A stretch of 64,000 nt of DNA from Thalassospira sp. ER-Se-21-Dark (GTDB lineage: Bacteria > Pseudomonadota > Alphaproteobacteria > Rhodospirillales > Thalassospiraceae): positions 248,001 to 312,000 of the forward strand of contig NZ_VDEZ01000002.1 in the NCBI RefSeq assembly GCF_017922435.1, written 5' to 3'. Positions within the stretch are counted from its first letter, which is position 1. Each line of letters opens with the position of its first letter. Position numbers and translations under genes: made by a program. Shown here piece after piece: positions 1 through 7,250 of this stretch. The notes under the pieces are model-generated. The model was not told the DNA's origin, searched no databases, and saw nothing but the letters and a program-made list of their open reading frames with translations.

Positions 1-9
1 TGGATTTGC

Positions 10-86
10 GGGCCTATAGCTCAGTTGGTTAGAGCGTTCGCTTGACATGCGAGAGGTCACAAGTTCGAGTCTTGTTAGGCCCACCA
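10..86 (+). tRNA. tRNA-Val (anticodon GAC)
   Basis: A complete cloverleaf can be folded by eye. The acceptor stem GGGCCTA pairs with TAGGCCC, the D arm is GCTC/GAGC, the anticodon loop TTGACAT gives anticodon GAC (valine), and the T arm ACAAG/CTTGT encloses TTCGAGT. The CCA end is encoded in the DNA. It is followed at once by a rho-independent terminator and by a truncated copy of the permease 3' end, so the gene marks the left edge of the DRT3 island. Confidence 0.95.
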
Positions 87-92
87 TTCCCA

Positions 93-119
93 CCCCGCCG
101 GGTTCCCGTGCGGGGTTTT
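93..119 (+). terminator. Rho-independent terminator of tRNA-Val
   Basis: The stem CCCCGC-CGGG pairs with CCCG-(T)-GCGGGG and is followed by TTTT. A structurally equivalent hairpin with different bases lies at 6061-6086 beside the intact permease copy. Paired changes preserve the stem, which supports descent from one ancestral terminator. Confidence 0.8.
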
Positions 120-137
120 GTGTTTCTGGATTACGCC

Positions 138-356
138 CTAGCGCATCTGCGCAATGCTCTTCCTGAACCGCATGGCGCTAAACGCAAAGAAGCCAGCCCC
201 AATCGCAAACACCAGCAGGAATTCCGGCCAGACCACATCAATGCCCGCACCGCGGAACAGGATGGCCTGCGCGTACTTCACAAAATGCGTCGCGGGCGAG
301 AATTGCATGATGTTCTGAAGTTCCTCGGGCATGCTTTCAAGCGGCGTGCTGCCCCT
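138..356 (-). pseudogene. 3'-terminal fragment of ABC-2 permease gene (left copy)
   Basis: This stretch encodes the last 70 or so residues of the permease found intact at 6104-7246. Its final 64 codons, ending SIAQMR, give exactly the same protein although about seven bases differ. All differences seen are therefore silent, and they lie in the part nearest the stop codon. The remaining bases up to 356 appear identical to the intact copy. Homology stops abruptly after CTGCCCC at about 356, where island sequence begins. There is no start or upstream part, so it cannot make a full protein. It looks like a displaced native 3' end left when the island integrated and supplied its own copy, or the product of a single crossover. 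Confidence 0.9.
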
Positions 357-400
357 CCGTTTTGACCATGCCGTCTAACCCCGCTGTTGGCTTGAGAAGA

Positions 401-593
401 GCTTTCTTCCAAGAAAGCCCTTTTGCGGAAAATGGCATCTTCTACTGATTTCCCGCAAAAAGTAGGTTTCGGAGTTTACAGCTACCAAATGAGGCTGTTC
501 TAATGGAGTATGTATTTTGGAACCCCGTGTACTGATCACGGGGTAATGCTGGGAGCATTGAAACCTGGGGAGGGTGGTTATGACTGGGACCAC
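401..593 (+). ncRNA. Structured leader upstream of drt3a, candidate ncRNA
   Basis: Five inverted repeats follow one another. GCTTTCTT/AAGAAAGC is at 401-418. TTTTGCGG/CCGCAAAA is at 421-428 and 453-460, with neighbouring bases extending it. ACCCCGTG/CACGGGGT is at 522-544, AATGCT/AGCATT at 545-559 and GTGGT/ACCAC at 574-593. Such dense hairpins with no convincing reading frame are typical of the non-coding RNAs that accompany DRT and retron reverse transcriptases. It could instead be an untranslated leader or a terminator array. The interval 594-799 up to the drt3a start has no gene that I can support; a 73-codon frame across it lies in this leader and has no recognisable features. Confidence 0.45.
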
Positions 594-799
594 GTTACGA
601 TTGGTAAGCTCATGCAACGGTGAATGCGGATCAATTCTTAGCAGCCCAGCGATCTCGCACGAATGGTTCCTTTTTTCTTCTGTCGGTATTGATACAGCTG
701 TGGGGAAGAATAGAGTTGGGGTCGTCGGCACCTGCGAATACTATTTGAACAATGCCCAGCTAGTTCTATGTCCTTCCGAAGGCAGGGGATACTAGAACC

Positions 800-2149
800 A
801 TGCTAGATCAGTCATTTTCAGCCGCCAATTTCCGAAAAATTGTGGATATAGAAAACCGCAAAGGAAACTATCTGGAAGTCGAATTTCTTCCAGATACGGA
901 AAAAAAAGCGCAGGAGATAGAGGTTTGTAAAGGCGAACTGAGGTCTCTCAGGAATACCAAAGCAGAATATACGGAGGAAGAATTTGAATCTAAGAGCTCC
1001 GAGTTGTCTGTCGAACTTGAAAAACTCAAGGCGGAAAAAGAGGAAATACTCCTCGCTGAGTTGGAGAAGGTAAGCAAAGAAATAGGTTCAAAAGGCTTTT
1101 CGTTCGAAATTGAAGAAGTTGACATTGGTAAGCCCCAGAAAGCTTTTAACGCCAAGCGAAGCGCCTCAACCTTCTTTGCAATGAAACAGCTCCAGCACAA
1201 CATCCGGCGTCTGTATAAGGTCAAGCAGGCAAACAGGCATGAAATCGTTTGCCAGCTTAGGGAGCTATTGGGGGATGGGTTCCCGAAATATGTTATCCGA
1301 ACCGATGTCTCATCTTTCTATGAGACCATCCCAAGAAAGCAGCTTCTGAAGAAGCTGAGAGATGATCCTCTCCTGACATTGGCGTCAAAAAAACTCATAC
1401 GACGGGTTCTCTATGAATACGGCTACTTGACTGGAAGTGCTGACGTCGGCTTGCCGAGAGGGATCGGCATAAGCGCTTACTTAGCAGAACTATATATGCG
1501 GGATATTGATCGTACCATTCGAGATTATCCTGGTGTTCTGTTTTATGCACGTTACGTCGACGATATTTTCATCATCTTTTGCGCTCCTCCGAACGTTGGG
1601 ACGTTAGGTTTCAGGCGAGCAATCGCAAGTGCGTTCAAAAAACTTGAACTAAAGAGAAATCGCACGAAAACCGAGATTTTTAAGTTGTGGCCGAGCCAAG
1701 GCCTTTCCGTCCAATATTTGGGTTACAAATTTACTTTCTGCACTGGCTCTATTGAGCTGAAAATGACTGATAAAAAGATTGCTAGATACAAACAAAGGAT
1801 TGATTTGTCATTTTCTGCTTATGAGAAAAAATCGAAAAAATCGGAAAAGAATGCTCGCACGTTATTAGAGAAGAGGGTGCGCTTCTTAACAGGAAATACA
1901 CGCCTCGTGAATAACAAGAAGAATGTCGTGTCGGGTGTGTTTTTTTCCAATTCATTACTGAATAAGCTGGATGACCTTGACGAACTAGATAGCTATCTGG
2001 CTACAAAAATTTCCACTTTAACAAGCGCTCGATTGGGGGCGCGTCTATTGCAACATTCCTTCAAGAATGGCTTTGAAACGCGGAAATATCATAAGTTTTC
2101 GGCGCGAGATTTGTCCCAAATAGTGGAGGTATGGAAACATGTCTCCTAG
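800..2149 (+). CDS. drt3a: Drt3a-like reverse transcriptase (UG3 group)
   Basis: A 449-residue reverse transcriptase. Motif A is TDVSSFYETI, with the metal-binding Asp at about 169. Motif B is GLPRGIGISAYLAEL. Motif C is RYVDDIF, with Y252-V-D-D255. Residues 30-110 form a charged, probably coiled-coil segment. There is no maturase, integrase or endonuclease domain, so it is not a group II intron protein. Immediately downstream, overlapping by 11 bases, lies a second different reverse transcriptase. That pairing is the hallmark of DRT type 3 antiphage systems (UG3 + UG8). The assignment to UG3 rests on this gene order, length and motifs, not on a profile search. The start ATG has only a weak AGGGGA upstream. 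Confidence 0.8.
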   Translation: MLDQSFSAANFRKIVDIENRKGNYLEVEFLPDTEKKAQEIEVCKGELRSLRNTKAEYTEEEFESKSSELSVELEKLKAEKEEILLAELEKVSKEIGSKGFSFEIEEVDIGKPQKAFNAKRSASTFFAMKQLQHNIRRLYKVKQANRHEIVCQLRELLGDGFPKYVIRTDVSSFYETIPRKQLLKKLRDDPLLTLASKKLIRRVLYEYGYLTGSADVGLPRGIGISAYLAELYMRDIDRTIRDYPGVLFYARYVDDIFIIFCAPPNVGTLGFRRAIASAFKKLELKRNRTKTEIFKLWPSQGLSVQYLGYKFTFCTGSIELKMTDKKIARYKQRIDLSFSAYEKKSKKSEKNARTLLEKRVRFLTGNTRLVNNKKNVVSGVFFSNSLLNKLDDLDELDSYLATKISTLTSARLGARLLQHSFKNGFETRKYHKFSARDLSQIVEVWKHVS

Positions 2150-4247
2150 CAAAATTCGACTTCCATATAAGAAAGAGCGATGCCTTCTTTCAGATGTCCT
2201 GCCGTTTGAGATACCGATTTCCTTTTCGAATAGGCATTTCTATGCCTTCGTTTTGCGCAATCGAATATCGATCGAGGGTAATGCAATATTGTGGCTGAAA
2301 GGTTCCAATGCGCTGGACAGAATAGTAATGCTGTTATTTGCGCTTCCTGACACCCCTGATCGGTTGACAACTGAGCAGAGGTATGTCGGTGAAAACTTGG
2401 TCAACTTTCGACGCTATCGACTTAGCGGCGGCCCTCAGCCCAGTCCGGTACGCTTCATGACGCCCTTTTCATTTAAGATTAGACATAAAGAAACAGAATT
2501 CCGGGAATTATGTGTTCCGCATCCAAAGAGTCAACTTCTGGTGGCCGACTTCTATGATCGGTGCAAAGAGACCATCCTGTACTATACTTCGCTCAGCACC
2601 TACACGATTAGAGCTCCGTCACGGGTCGCCAAATTCCAGTACCACAAGGACCACCTTCATTTCGAACGGCTGGCTACAGACCTCTCGATCGTCGAGCAGT
2701 CCGGGCAAGAGTACGAAAGCTTAAAGTCTTTCTTCGTCTACAAGGACTACAGCAACATTTACAAATTCTATGAGTCCTATCGCTATCATCGCGCGGAGAA
2801 GAAATACAACAAGCTCCTCAAGCTCGATATCTCCAAATGCTTTGACAGCATTTATACGCATTCGATTGGCTGGGCAGTTATTGGTAAGGATACCCAAAAA
2901 CATTCCCTTCATCGAAACGGTGGAACGTTTCCAGACCAATTCGATAAATTGATGCATCATATGAATTTGGGTGAGACGAACGGTATTATTATTGGGCCTG
3001 AGTTCTCAAGAATTTTTGCAGAGATCATTCTTCAATCAATAGATAGAGAGGTATCGCGCAAACTCGAAACAGGGGTTAATCCTCTTCATAACCGTGTGGA
3101 CTATGAAATTTTTAGGTACGTCGATGACTATTTTATATTCTTCAACGATGACAAAGATAGAACTGTTATTGTTGATCTTCTGCAGCACACTCTTAAAGAA
3201 TACAAGCTGTACCTGAACGCAGCGAAGGCTGTCGTTTATGAAAAGCCAATCATCACCGAAATCACAATGGCCAAACAGCAAATTGCGCGGTTGCTGGAGG
3301 ACAGGATCAAGTTTTCCTTGCAGGAAATTGAAGGCGATGAGGGGGCGGTTCTGACTAAGGGGTCGGTGTACGTAAATGCCAACGCTCTCATTACAAGCTT
3401 TAAGACCATTATAAAGACGTGTGGTGTTGAGTATAAGGATATGCTCAATTATACACTTTCCATCGCTGAGAGGAAATGTGAGAAAATATTCGAAAATTAT
3501 CTGAAAGTAACCGAAGGGTATAGATCTCAAAATCAGCTTATTAACGCGGTAAAAGGTATTCTTGAGTTCGTATTTTTTATCTATTCTGTTTCTCCTAGAG
3601 TGAACACGACTATTAGACTGTGCCGAGTTCTGCAGGTGATAAACACGTTCCTAAAATCAAAAAATGTAATCAGGGAGCATGTGCATAGTGTCCACAAGCA
3701 AATATACGATAACGCGTGTTTTATTCTTAAGAAGAACGCAAGCGTAGAGCAGACGCAGGTCGAGACCCTCTATCTACTTATAATGCTTTCAGAGTTGGGG
3801 AGAGATTATTGGCTAGAGGAAAATGTCTTAAGCGATTATCTCGGGATTGAGGATGGGGTGATGGGAAAGGGTATTGGCTCAGTTAAATCGCTGAACTATT
3901 TCTCCATCACAGTCGCGTTGTTCTACATGCGAGATAAAGTCCGATATAAAGAGTTGAGAGGCCGCATCGTCGATGCTGCCTTGCTGCGTATTCGGAGCCA
4001 ATCGGAGACCTGTCACAAAGACGCTGAGCTCGTTTTCCTTTTATTCGATCTGATAGCTTGCCCCTATATTGACGAACCGAAGAAGCGTGAAGCGCTTGAA
4101 ATATTTGGCGTTAGCGACTCAGCCTTGGTGACGGATATCATCACGTTTACTGACGGTGGCAACAGACCTCAGCTTTGGTTCACGAACTGGCTCGAATTTG
4201 ATTTTGGGAAGGAACTGGACGCGAAGCGTAGCCAAGAGGTATATTAG
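2139..4247 (+). CDS. drt3b: Drt3b-like reverse transcriptase (UG8 group)
   Basis: A 702-residue protein with a central reverse transcriptase core. Motif A is LDISKCFDSI (Asp about 230), the motif B region reads ETNGIIIGPEFSRIF, and motif C is FRYVDDYFIF with Y327-V-D-D330. All metal-binding aspartates are present, so it should be active. The last 300 or so residues are helical and match no domain I recognise. The start codon lies inside the end of drt3a, implying translational coupling and a fixed ratio of the two enzymes. Known DRT3 systems need both reverse transcriptases and an RNA. From memory, the published product is double-stranded alternating GT/AC repeat DNA, with Drt3a copying an AC-repeat RNA template. 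The UG8 label is inferred from context. Confidence 0.8.
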   Translation: MSPSKIRLPYKKERCLLSDVLPFEIPISFSNRHFYAFVLRNRISIEGNAILWLKGSNALDRIVMLLFALPDTPDRLTTEQRYVGENLVNFRRYRLSGGPQPSPVRFMTPFSFKIRHKETEFRELCVPHPKSQLLVADFYDRCKETILYYTSLSTYTIRAPSRVAKFQYHKDHLHFERLATDLSIVEQSGQEYESLKSFFVYKDYSNIYKFYESYRYHRAEKKYNKLLKLDISKCFDSIYTHSIGWAVIGKDTQKHSLHRNGGTFPDQFDKLMHHMNLGETNGIIIGPEFSRIFAEIILQSIDREVSRKLETGVNPLHNRVDYEIFRYVDDYFIFFNDDKDRTVIVDLLQHTLKEYKLYLNAAKAVVYEKPIITEITMAKQQIARLLEDRIKFSLQEIEGDEGAVLTKGSVYVNANALITSFKTIIKTCGVEYKDMLNYTLSIAERKCEKIFENYLKVTEGYRSQNQLINAVKGILEFVFFIYSVSPRVNTTIRLCRVLQVINTFLKSKNVIREHVHSVHKQIYDNACFILKKNASVEQTQVETLYLLIMLSELGRDYWLEENVLSDYLGIEDGVMGKGIGSVKSLNYFSITVALFYMRDKVRYKELRGRIVDAALLRIRSQSETCHKDAELVFLLFDLIACPYIDEPKKREALEIFGVSDSALVTDIITFTDGGNRPQLWFTNWLEFDFGKELDAKRSQEVY

Positions 4248-4263
4248 GTACACGCGCTTCGTC

Positions 4264-4381
4264 AGACAGTTAATGGCTGTATGCAGCCGCACACACATGC
4301 GCGGCGGCGGTTCTGAATCAAAACCGGGATCGTTGCACACAGGGTGGTATTGGCGAGCCACCCAATTTCTTCATCGCCAAT
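4264..4381 (+). ncRNA. Candidate DRT3 ncRNA with ACACACA tract and possible pseudoknot
   Basis: The non-coding gap after drt3b (4248-4435) is full of pairing sequence. Hairpin GGCTG/CAGCC (4275-4288) is followed by ACACACA at 4291-4297, which should be single-stranded or in the loop of GCCGC/GCGGC. Next comes CGGTT/AACCG (4308-4326), then a second tract ACACA (4337-4341). Then GGGTGG (4342-4347) pairs with CCACCC (4358-4363). The ATTGGCGA between these arms (4349-4356) is perfectly complementary to TCGCCAAT (4374-4381), giving an H-type pseudoknot. An AC-repeat template beside strong structure is what a DRT3 template RNA would need. RNA ends and expression are unknown. Confidence 0.55.
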
Positions 4382-4435
4382 CCCAGACTTCCCATCTAGC
4401 CCCAAGCCGGAAGCAGATTTTTGGATGATGATGCA

Positions 4436-5857
4436 ATGAGACTTACTAAGACGGATTTCATTCAGTTTCTTAATTGTCCGAAGTCGCTTTGGCTCTTGAA
4501 GCGCGAACCGGAGAAATATCCGTATGGTGAGTTTTCGCTTTTTCTACAGAAGCTCGTTCGGGAAGGCTTCGAAGTCGAAAGGTATGTTGAGAAATATTTC
4601 GAAGGTAGGGGCCGGACCGTAGATTTCCAGCATGTTTTTGAAACCGAAGAGGGGTTGTACGCTTGTGCCGATGCTCTTGAGAAAGTGTCCGATGGTGAAG
4701 TCATCCTCTATGAGGTTAAATCATCAACTAGCGTCAAAACAGACGCTGTGCAAAACCATCTGAAGGACGCGTGCTTTCAGAAGATTTGCGCCGAGCGGTC
4801 AGGGCTACGGATTGACCGCGTTTTCATCGTTCATCTAAATGGGGGCTACGAGCGCAACGGAGTAATCAACCCGGAAGAGCTTCTTGTCTTCTCTGACGTT
4901 ACGGAGCAAGTAGCCGCCCTTGTTGAGGAGACAAATGCAGAGATCGATGAGGCGTTAATCCTTCTCCGGTTAGAGGAGATTGAACGTAACGGATGTCCTT
5001 GCTTGTTAAAGTCGCGCGTGCACCATTGTGATACGTTTTACGTTTTTAATCCCGACGTTCCCACTTCGTCAATTTACAGTTTGCCAAGGCTAAGCGCCAA
5101 GCAGCGCGCAAATCTTGTTTCGAAAAGGTTATTCGACTTACACGATGTTCCCGATGACTATCGCTTTTCCGAGCAGCAGAAGCTTGTTGTTCGTTCCGCA
5201 AAAGCGGGTGCCCCGCAAATTGATTTAGAGTCAATTCGCGACTTCATTGGTGGTTTTAGATATCCACTTTATTTTCTTGATTTCGAATCTTATGCCTCTG
5301 CAATTCCGATATTGGATGGGTTGAGCCCGCACAAACATTTTCCCTTCCAGTATTCAGTCCATATTGTCGGCGAGGATGGCACCTTAGGACACCGAGAATT
5401 TCTCGAACGTGAGCCACGCTTGCCGGACCGCTTGGTCGAGCAAATGGTGGCTGACATTGGAAACGAAGGTAGTGTTGTTTCATGGCACGCCTCGTTTGAG
5501 AAAACACAGAACCGGGAGATGGGTAAGTGGTTTCCTGAAAGGGCTACCTTCCTAAAAGATGTGAACGACAGGATGGTCGATCTGGAGAATGTGTTTAAGA
5601 CGGCATATGTAGACGTTCGATTTGATGGCTCTACGTCCATCAAGAAAGTACTCCCGATTATTTGCCCTGATCTCACATATGACGATCTTGAGTTGCAGGA
5701 TGGTACTTTTGCAATGGAAGCTTGGGAACGATTGTTCAAAGCGAAACCGGCAGAAGCAGATGGCATCGCCCAATCGCTGCTAAGATATTGCGAACGCGAC
5801 ACGCTAGCGATGGTTGAAATCTTTAGGTTTCTGAAGAGCCTTGTTTCAGAGCAATAG
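4436..5857 (+). CDS. DUF2779 protein, Cas4-like nuclease plus DEDD-type domain
   Basis: A 473-residue protein that I recognise as DUF2779. The start is set at the ATG giving MRLTKTDFIQFLNCPKSLWL, the usual family N terminus; a TTG fifteen bases upstream is less likely. The first half has the signature of a PD-(D/E)XK nuclease: D79 and E93-V-K95 (YEVKSS). It also has an N-terminal Cys in CPKSLW and a later group CPCLLKSRVHHC, reminiscent of the four-cysteine iron-sulphur site of Cas4. The second half begins YFLDFES (D282, E284), like a DEDD exonuclease. It follows the candidate ncRNA in the same direction and is island cargo. Whether it takes part in DRT3 defence is unknown. Confidence 0.7.
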   Translation: MRLTKTDFIQFLNCPKSLWLLKREPEKYPYGEFSLFLQKLVREGFEVERYVEKYFEGRGRTVDFQHVFETEEGLYACADALEKVSDGEVILYEVKSSTSVKTDAVQNHLKDACFQKICAERSGLRIDRVFIVHLNGGYERNGVINPEELLVFSDVTEQVAALVEETNAEIDEALILLRLEEIERNGCPCLLKSRVHHCDTFYVFNPDVPTSSIYSLPRLSAKQRANLVSKRLFDLHDVPDDYRFSEQQKLVVRSAKAGAPQIDLESIRDFIGGFRYPLYFLDFESYASAIPILDGLSPHKHFPFQYSVHIVGEDGTLGHREFLEREPRLPDRLVEQMVADIGNEGSVVSWHASFEKTQNREMGKWFPERATFLKDVNDRMVDLENVFKTAYVDVRFDGSTSIKKVLPIICPDLTYDDLELQDGTFAMEAWERLFKAKPAEADGIAQSLLRYCERDTLAMVEIFRFLKSLVSEQ

Positions 5858-6057
5858 AGCGCGTTAAGTGGAGGAAAGCTGGACTCTTCTATTCCCGCCT
5901 GCTGCTCTTGGGCTGTTGTCAGGGTTTGCGCAGCTCATGCGCAGTTCTTCGAGCATGACGTCTATCAAGCTGCAGAAACGATGCAGTCTGCTATTTATTA
6001 CTAGAATCGATTAGCGAGCCTTAATTTCCATGATATTCTCGACTATTAACCACTTCC

Positions 6058-6321
6058 CACCCCGCAGCGGTTAGCTCGCGGGATTTTGTGTATCTGGATC
6101 ACCCTAACGCATCTGCGCAATACTCTTCCTGAACCGCATGGCGCTAAACGCAAAGAAGCCAGCACCAATCGCGAACACCAGCAGGAATTCCGGCCAGACC
6201 ACGTCAATGCCCGCCCCGCGAAACAGGATGGCCTGCGCGTACTTCACAAAATGCGTCGCGGGCGAGAATTGCATGATGTTCTGAAGTTCCTCGGGCATGC
6301 TTTCAAGCGGCGTGCTGCCCC
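6058..6321. repeat. Right copy of duplicated terminator + permease 3' end
   Basis: Direct repeat of 93-356. It includes a terminator-like hairpin (CCCGC-AGC / GCT-C-GCGGG, 6061-6082, then ATTTTG) and the last 73 or so codons of the intact permease. Similarity may start a little further left, at ACCACTTCCCACC (6049-6061), matching ACCATTCCCACC directly at the tRNA 3' end. The last 120 or so bases of the repeat appear identical in both copies, while silent differences cluster in the other half. Confidence 0.85.
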
Positions 6322-7246
6322 CCGAAAGCAACCGTAATGGCAACACCACCAGAATGAACAACAGGCCAAATTGCGGCATGGAGCGCGTCATGGTGGCCAG
6401 GAAAATGCCCAAGGCGGTGGCAAAGAACAGATAAATCACCACACCGCCCATGAACAACAGCTTTGATCCGGCAATCGGCACGCCCAGCACCAGCTCGACC
6501 ACGAAAACAAGCGACAGCATGCAGGCAATCAGAATGACAAGCCCGTTGGCCCAGACCTTTGCCAGCATGATCTCATAGGGGTTCAGCGGCATCACCAGAA
6601 GGTGCTCGATCGTGCCATGTTCGCGTTCGCGGATCAGGGCCGCCCCCGAAAGAATGATCGACAGCATCGTGATCGCATTGATGATCTCCATCGTGCTGGT
6701 AAACCATTCGCTTTTCACATTCTGGTTATAGGCATAACGCGTCACGATGGTTGCGGCATCAGACCGTTTCTGCCCGGCCCAGGCCGACTTGCCGCCAAGC
6801 CAGGTCGAGACCTCCTGCGCGATGATGTTGCTGACATAGCTCTGGCCAATCCCGGCCTGCATCATGGCGGTGGCATCGATGTTAAGCTGCACTTCCGGAT
6901 CACGTCCCGAAACCACATCGGCCTCAAAACGCGGCGGGATCACCAGCACAAAGGTAAATTCACCGCTATTCATCGCCGCATCGATATCGCGCTCGGCAAT
7001 GCGGACTGGCTCTTGAAAATACGGGGGCAAAAAGGCATCCGAAATGCGCAGCGACAGGGCCGAGCCATCCAGATCAGCAATGGCAATCGATCCACGGCGC
7101 AAATCATGGGAAAAGCCGGTGGCAGCGTTATAAATCGCAAAGGAAAACGCCCAGACAATCAGCGCCATAAGCACCATGTCGCGTCTGAGGCTGAAAAGCT
7201 CCTTGATGCCAAGGCGATAGATATTGCTGATCCGTCTGCCAAGCAT
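6104..7246 (-). CDS. ABC-2 type permease (YhhJ-like)
   Basis: A 380-residue inner-membrane ABC-2 exporter permease. It has one N-terminal membrane segment (residues 25-45), a large periplasmic domain, then five hydrophobic segments from about residue 190 to 370, which is the family plan. REREHGTIEHLLVMP is the conserved cytoplasmic stretch. It is last in an operon with the ATPase-permease fusion at 7251-10028 (4 bases between) and the membrane-fusion protein at 10040-11050. Together they resemble the E. coli yhiI-rbbA-yhhJ set, an efflux or secretion pump of unknown substrate. Its last part is duplicated at 138-356, so the C terminus of this copy may have been supplied by the island. Confidence 0.9.
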   Translation of the reverse strand: MLGRRISNIYRLGIKELFSLRRDMVLMALIVWAFSFAIYNAATGFSHDLRRGSIAIADLDGSALSLRISDAFLPPYFQEPVRIAERDIDAAMNSGEFTFVLVIPPRFEADVVSGRDPEVQLNIDATAMMQAGIGQSYVSNIIAQEVSTWLGGKSAWAGQKRSDAATIVTRYAYNQNVKSEWFTSTMEIINAITMLSIILSGAALIREREHGTIEHLLVMPLNPYEIMLAKVWANGLVILIACMLSLVFVVELVLGVPIAGSKLLFMGGVVIYLFFATALGIFLATMTRSMPQFGLLFILVVLPLRLLSGGSTPLESMPEELQNIMQFSPATHFVKYAQAILFRGAGIDVVWPEFLLVFAIGAGFFAFSAMRFRKSIAQMR

Positions 7247-7250
7247 ATCC

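Larger units (their letters stand above)
357..6057. mobile_element. AT-rich defence island (DRT3 + DUF2779) at tRNA-Val / permease 3' end
   Basis: The segment is bounded on the left by the truncated permease copy (138-356) and on the right by the second copy of the terminator plus permease 3' end (about 6058-6321). It is clearly AT-richer than the flanks and carries two reverse transcriptases, structured non-coding DNA and a nuclease-like gene. No integrase, transposase or clear terminal inverted repeat was found. Movement was probably by homologous recombination between gene 3' ends or by an integrase acting in trans. The 5858-6057 stretch shows no gene. The boundaries are inferred from where homology between the two flanks ends. 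Confidence 0.65.

Noticed and set aside
574-795. 73-codon open frame upstream of drt3a
   Set aside because: It overlaps the hairpin array, has no family features and no good ribosome-binding site, so an RNA or leader is more likely.
800-4247. Group II intron or retron origin of the reverse transcriptases
   Set aside because: No maturase or HNH domain, no intron domain V/VI, and two different overlapping reverse transcriptases point to DRT3.
4291-4297. CRISPR or simple-repeat array
   Set aside because: The AC tracts are short and single; no regularly spaced repeats were seen anywhere in the window.
357-6057. Classical integrase-bearing genomic island or IS element
   Set aside because: No integrase or transposase gene and no terminal inverted repeats were found, although flanking duplications show that the segment was inserted.
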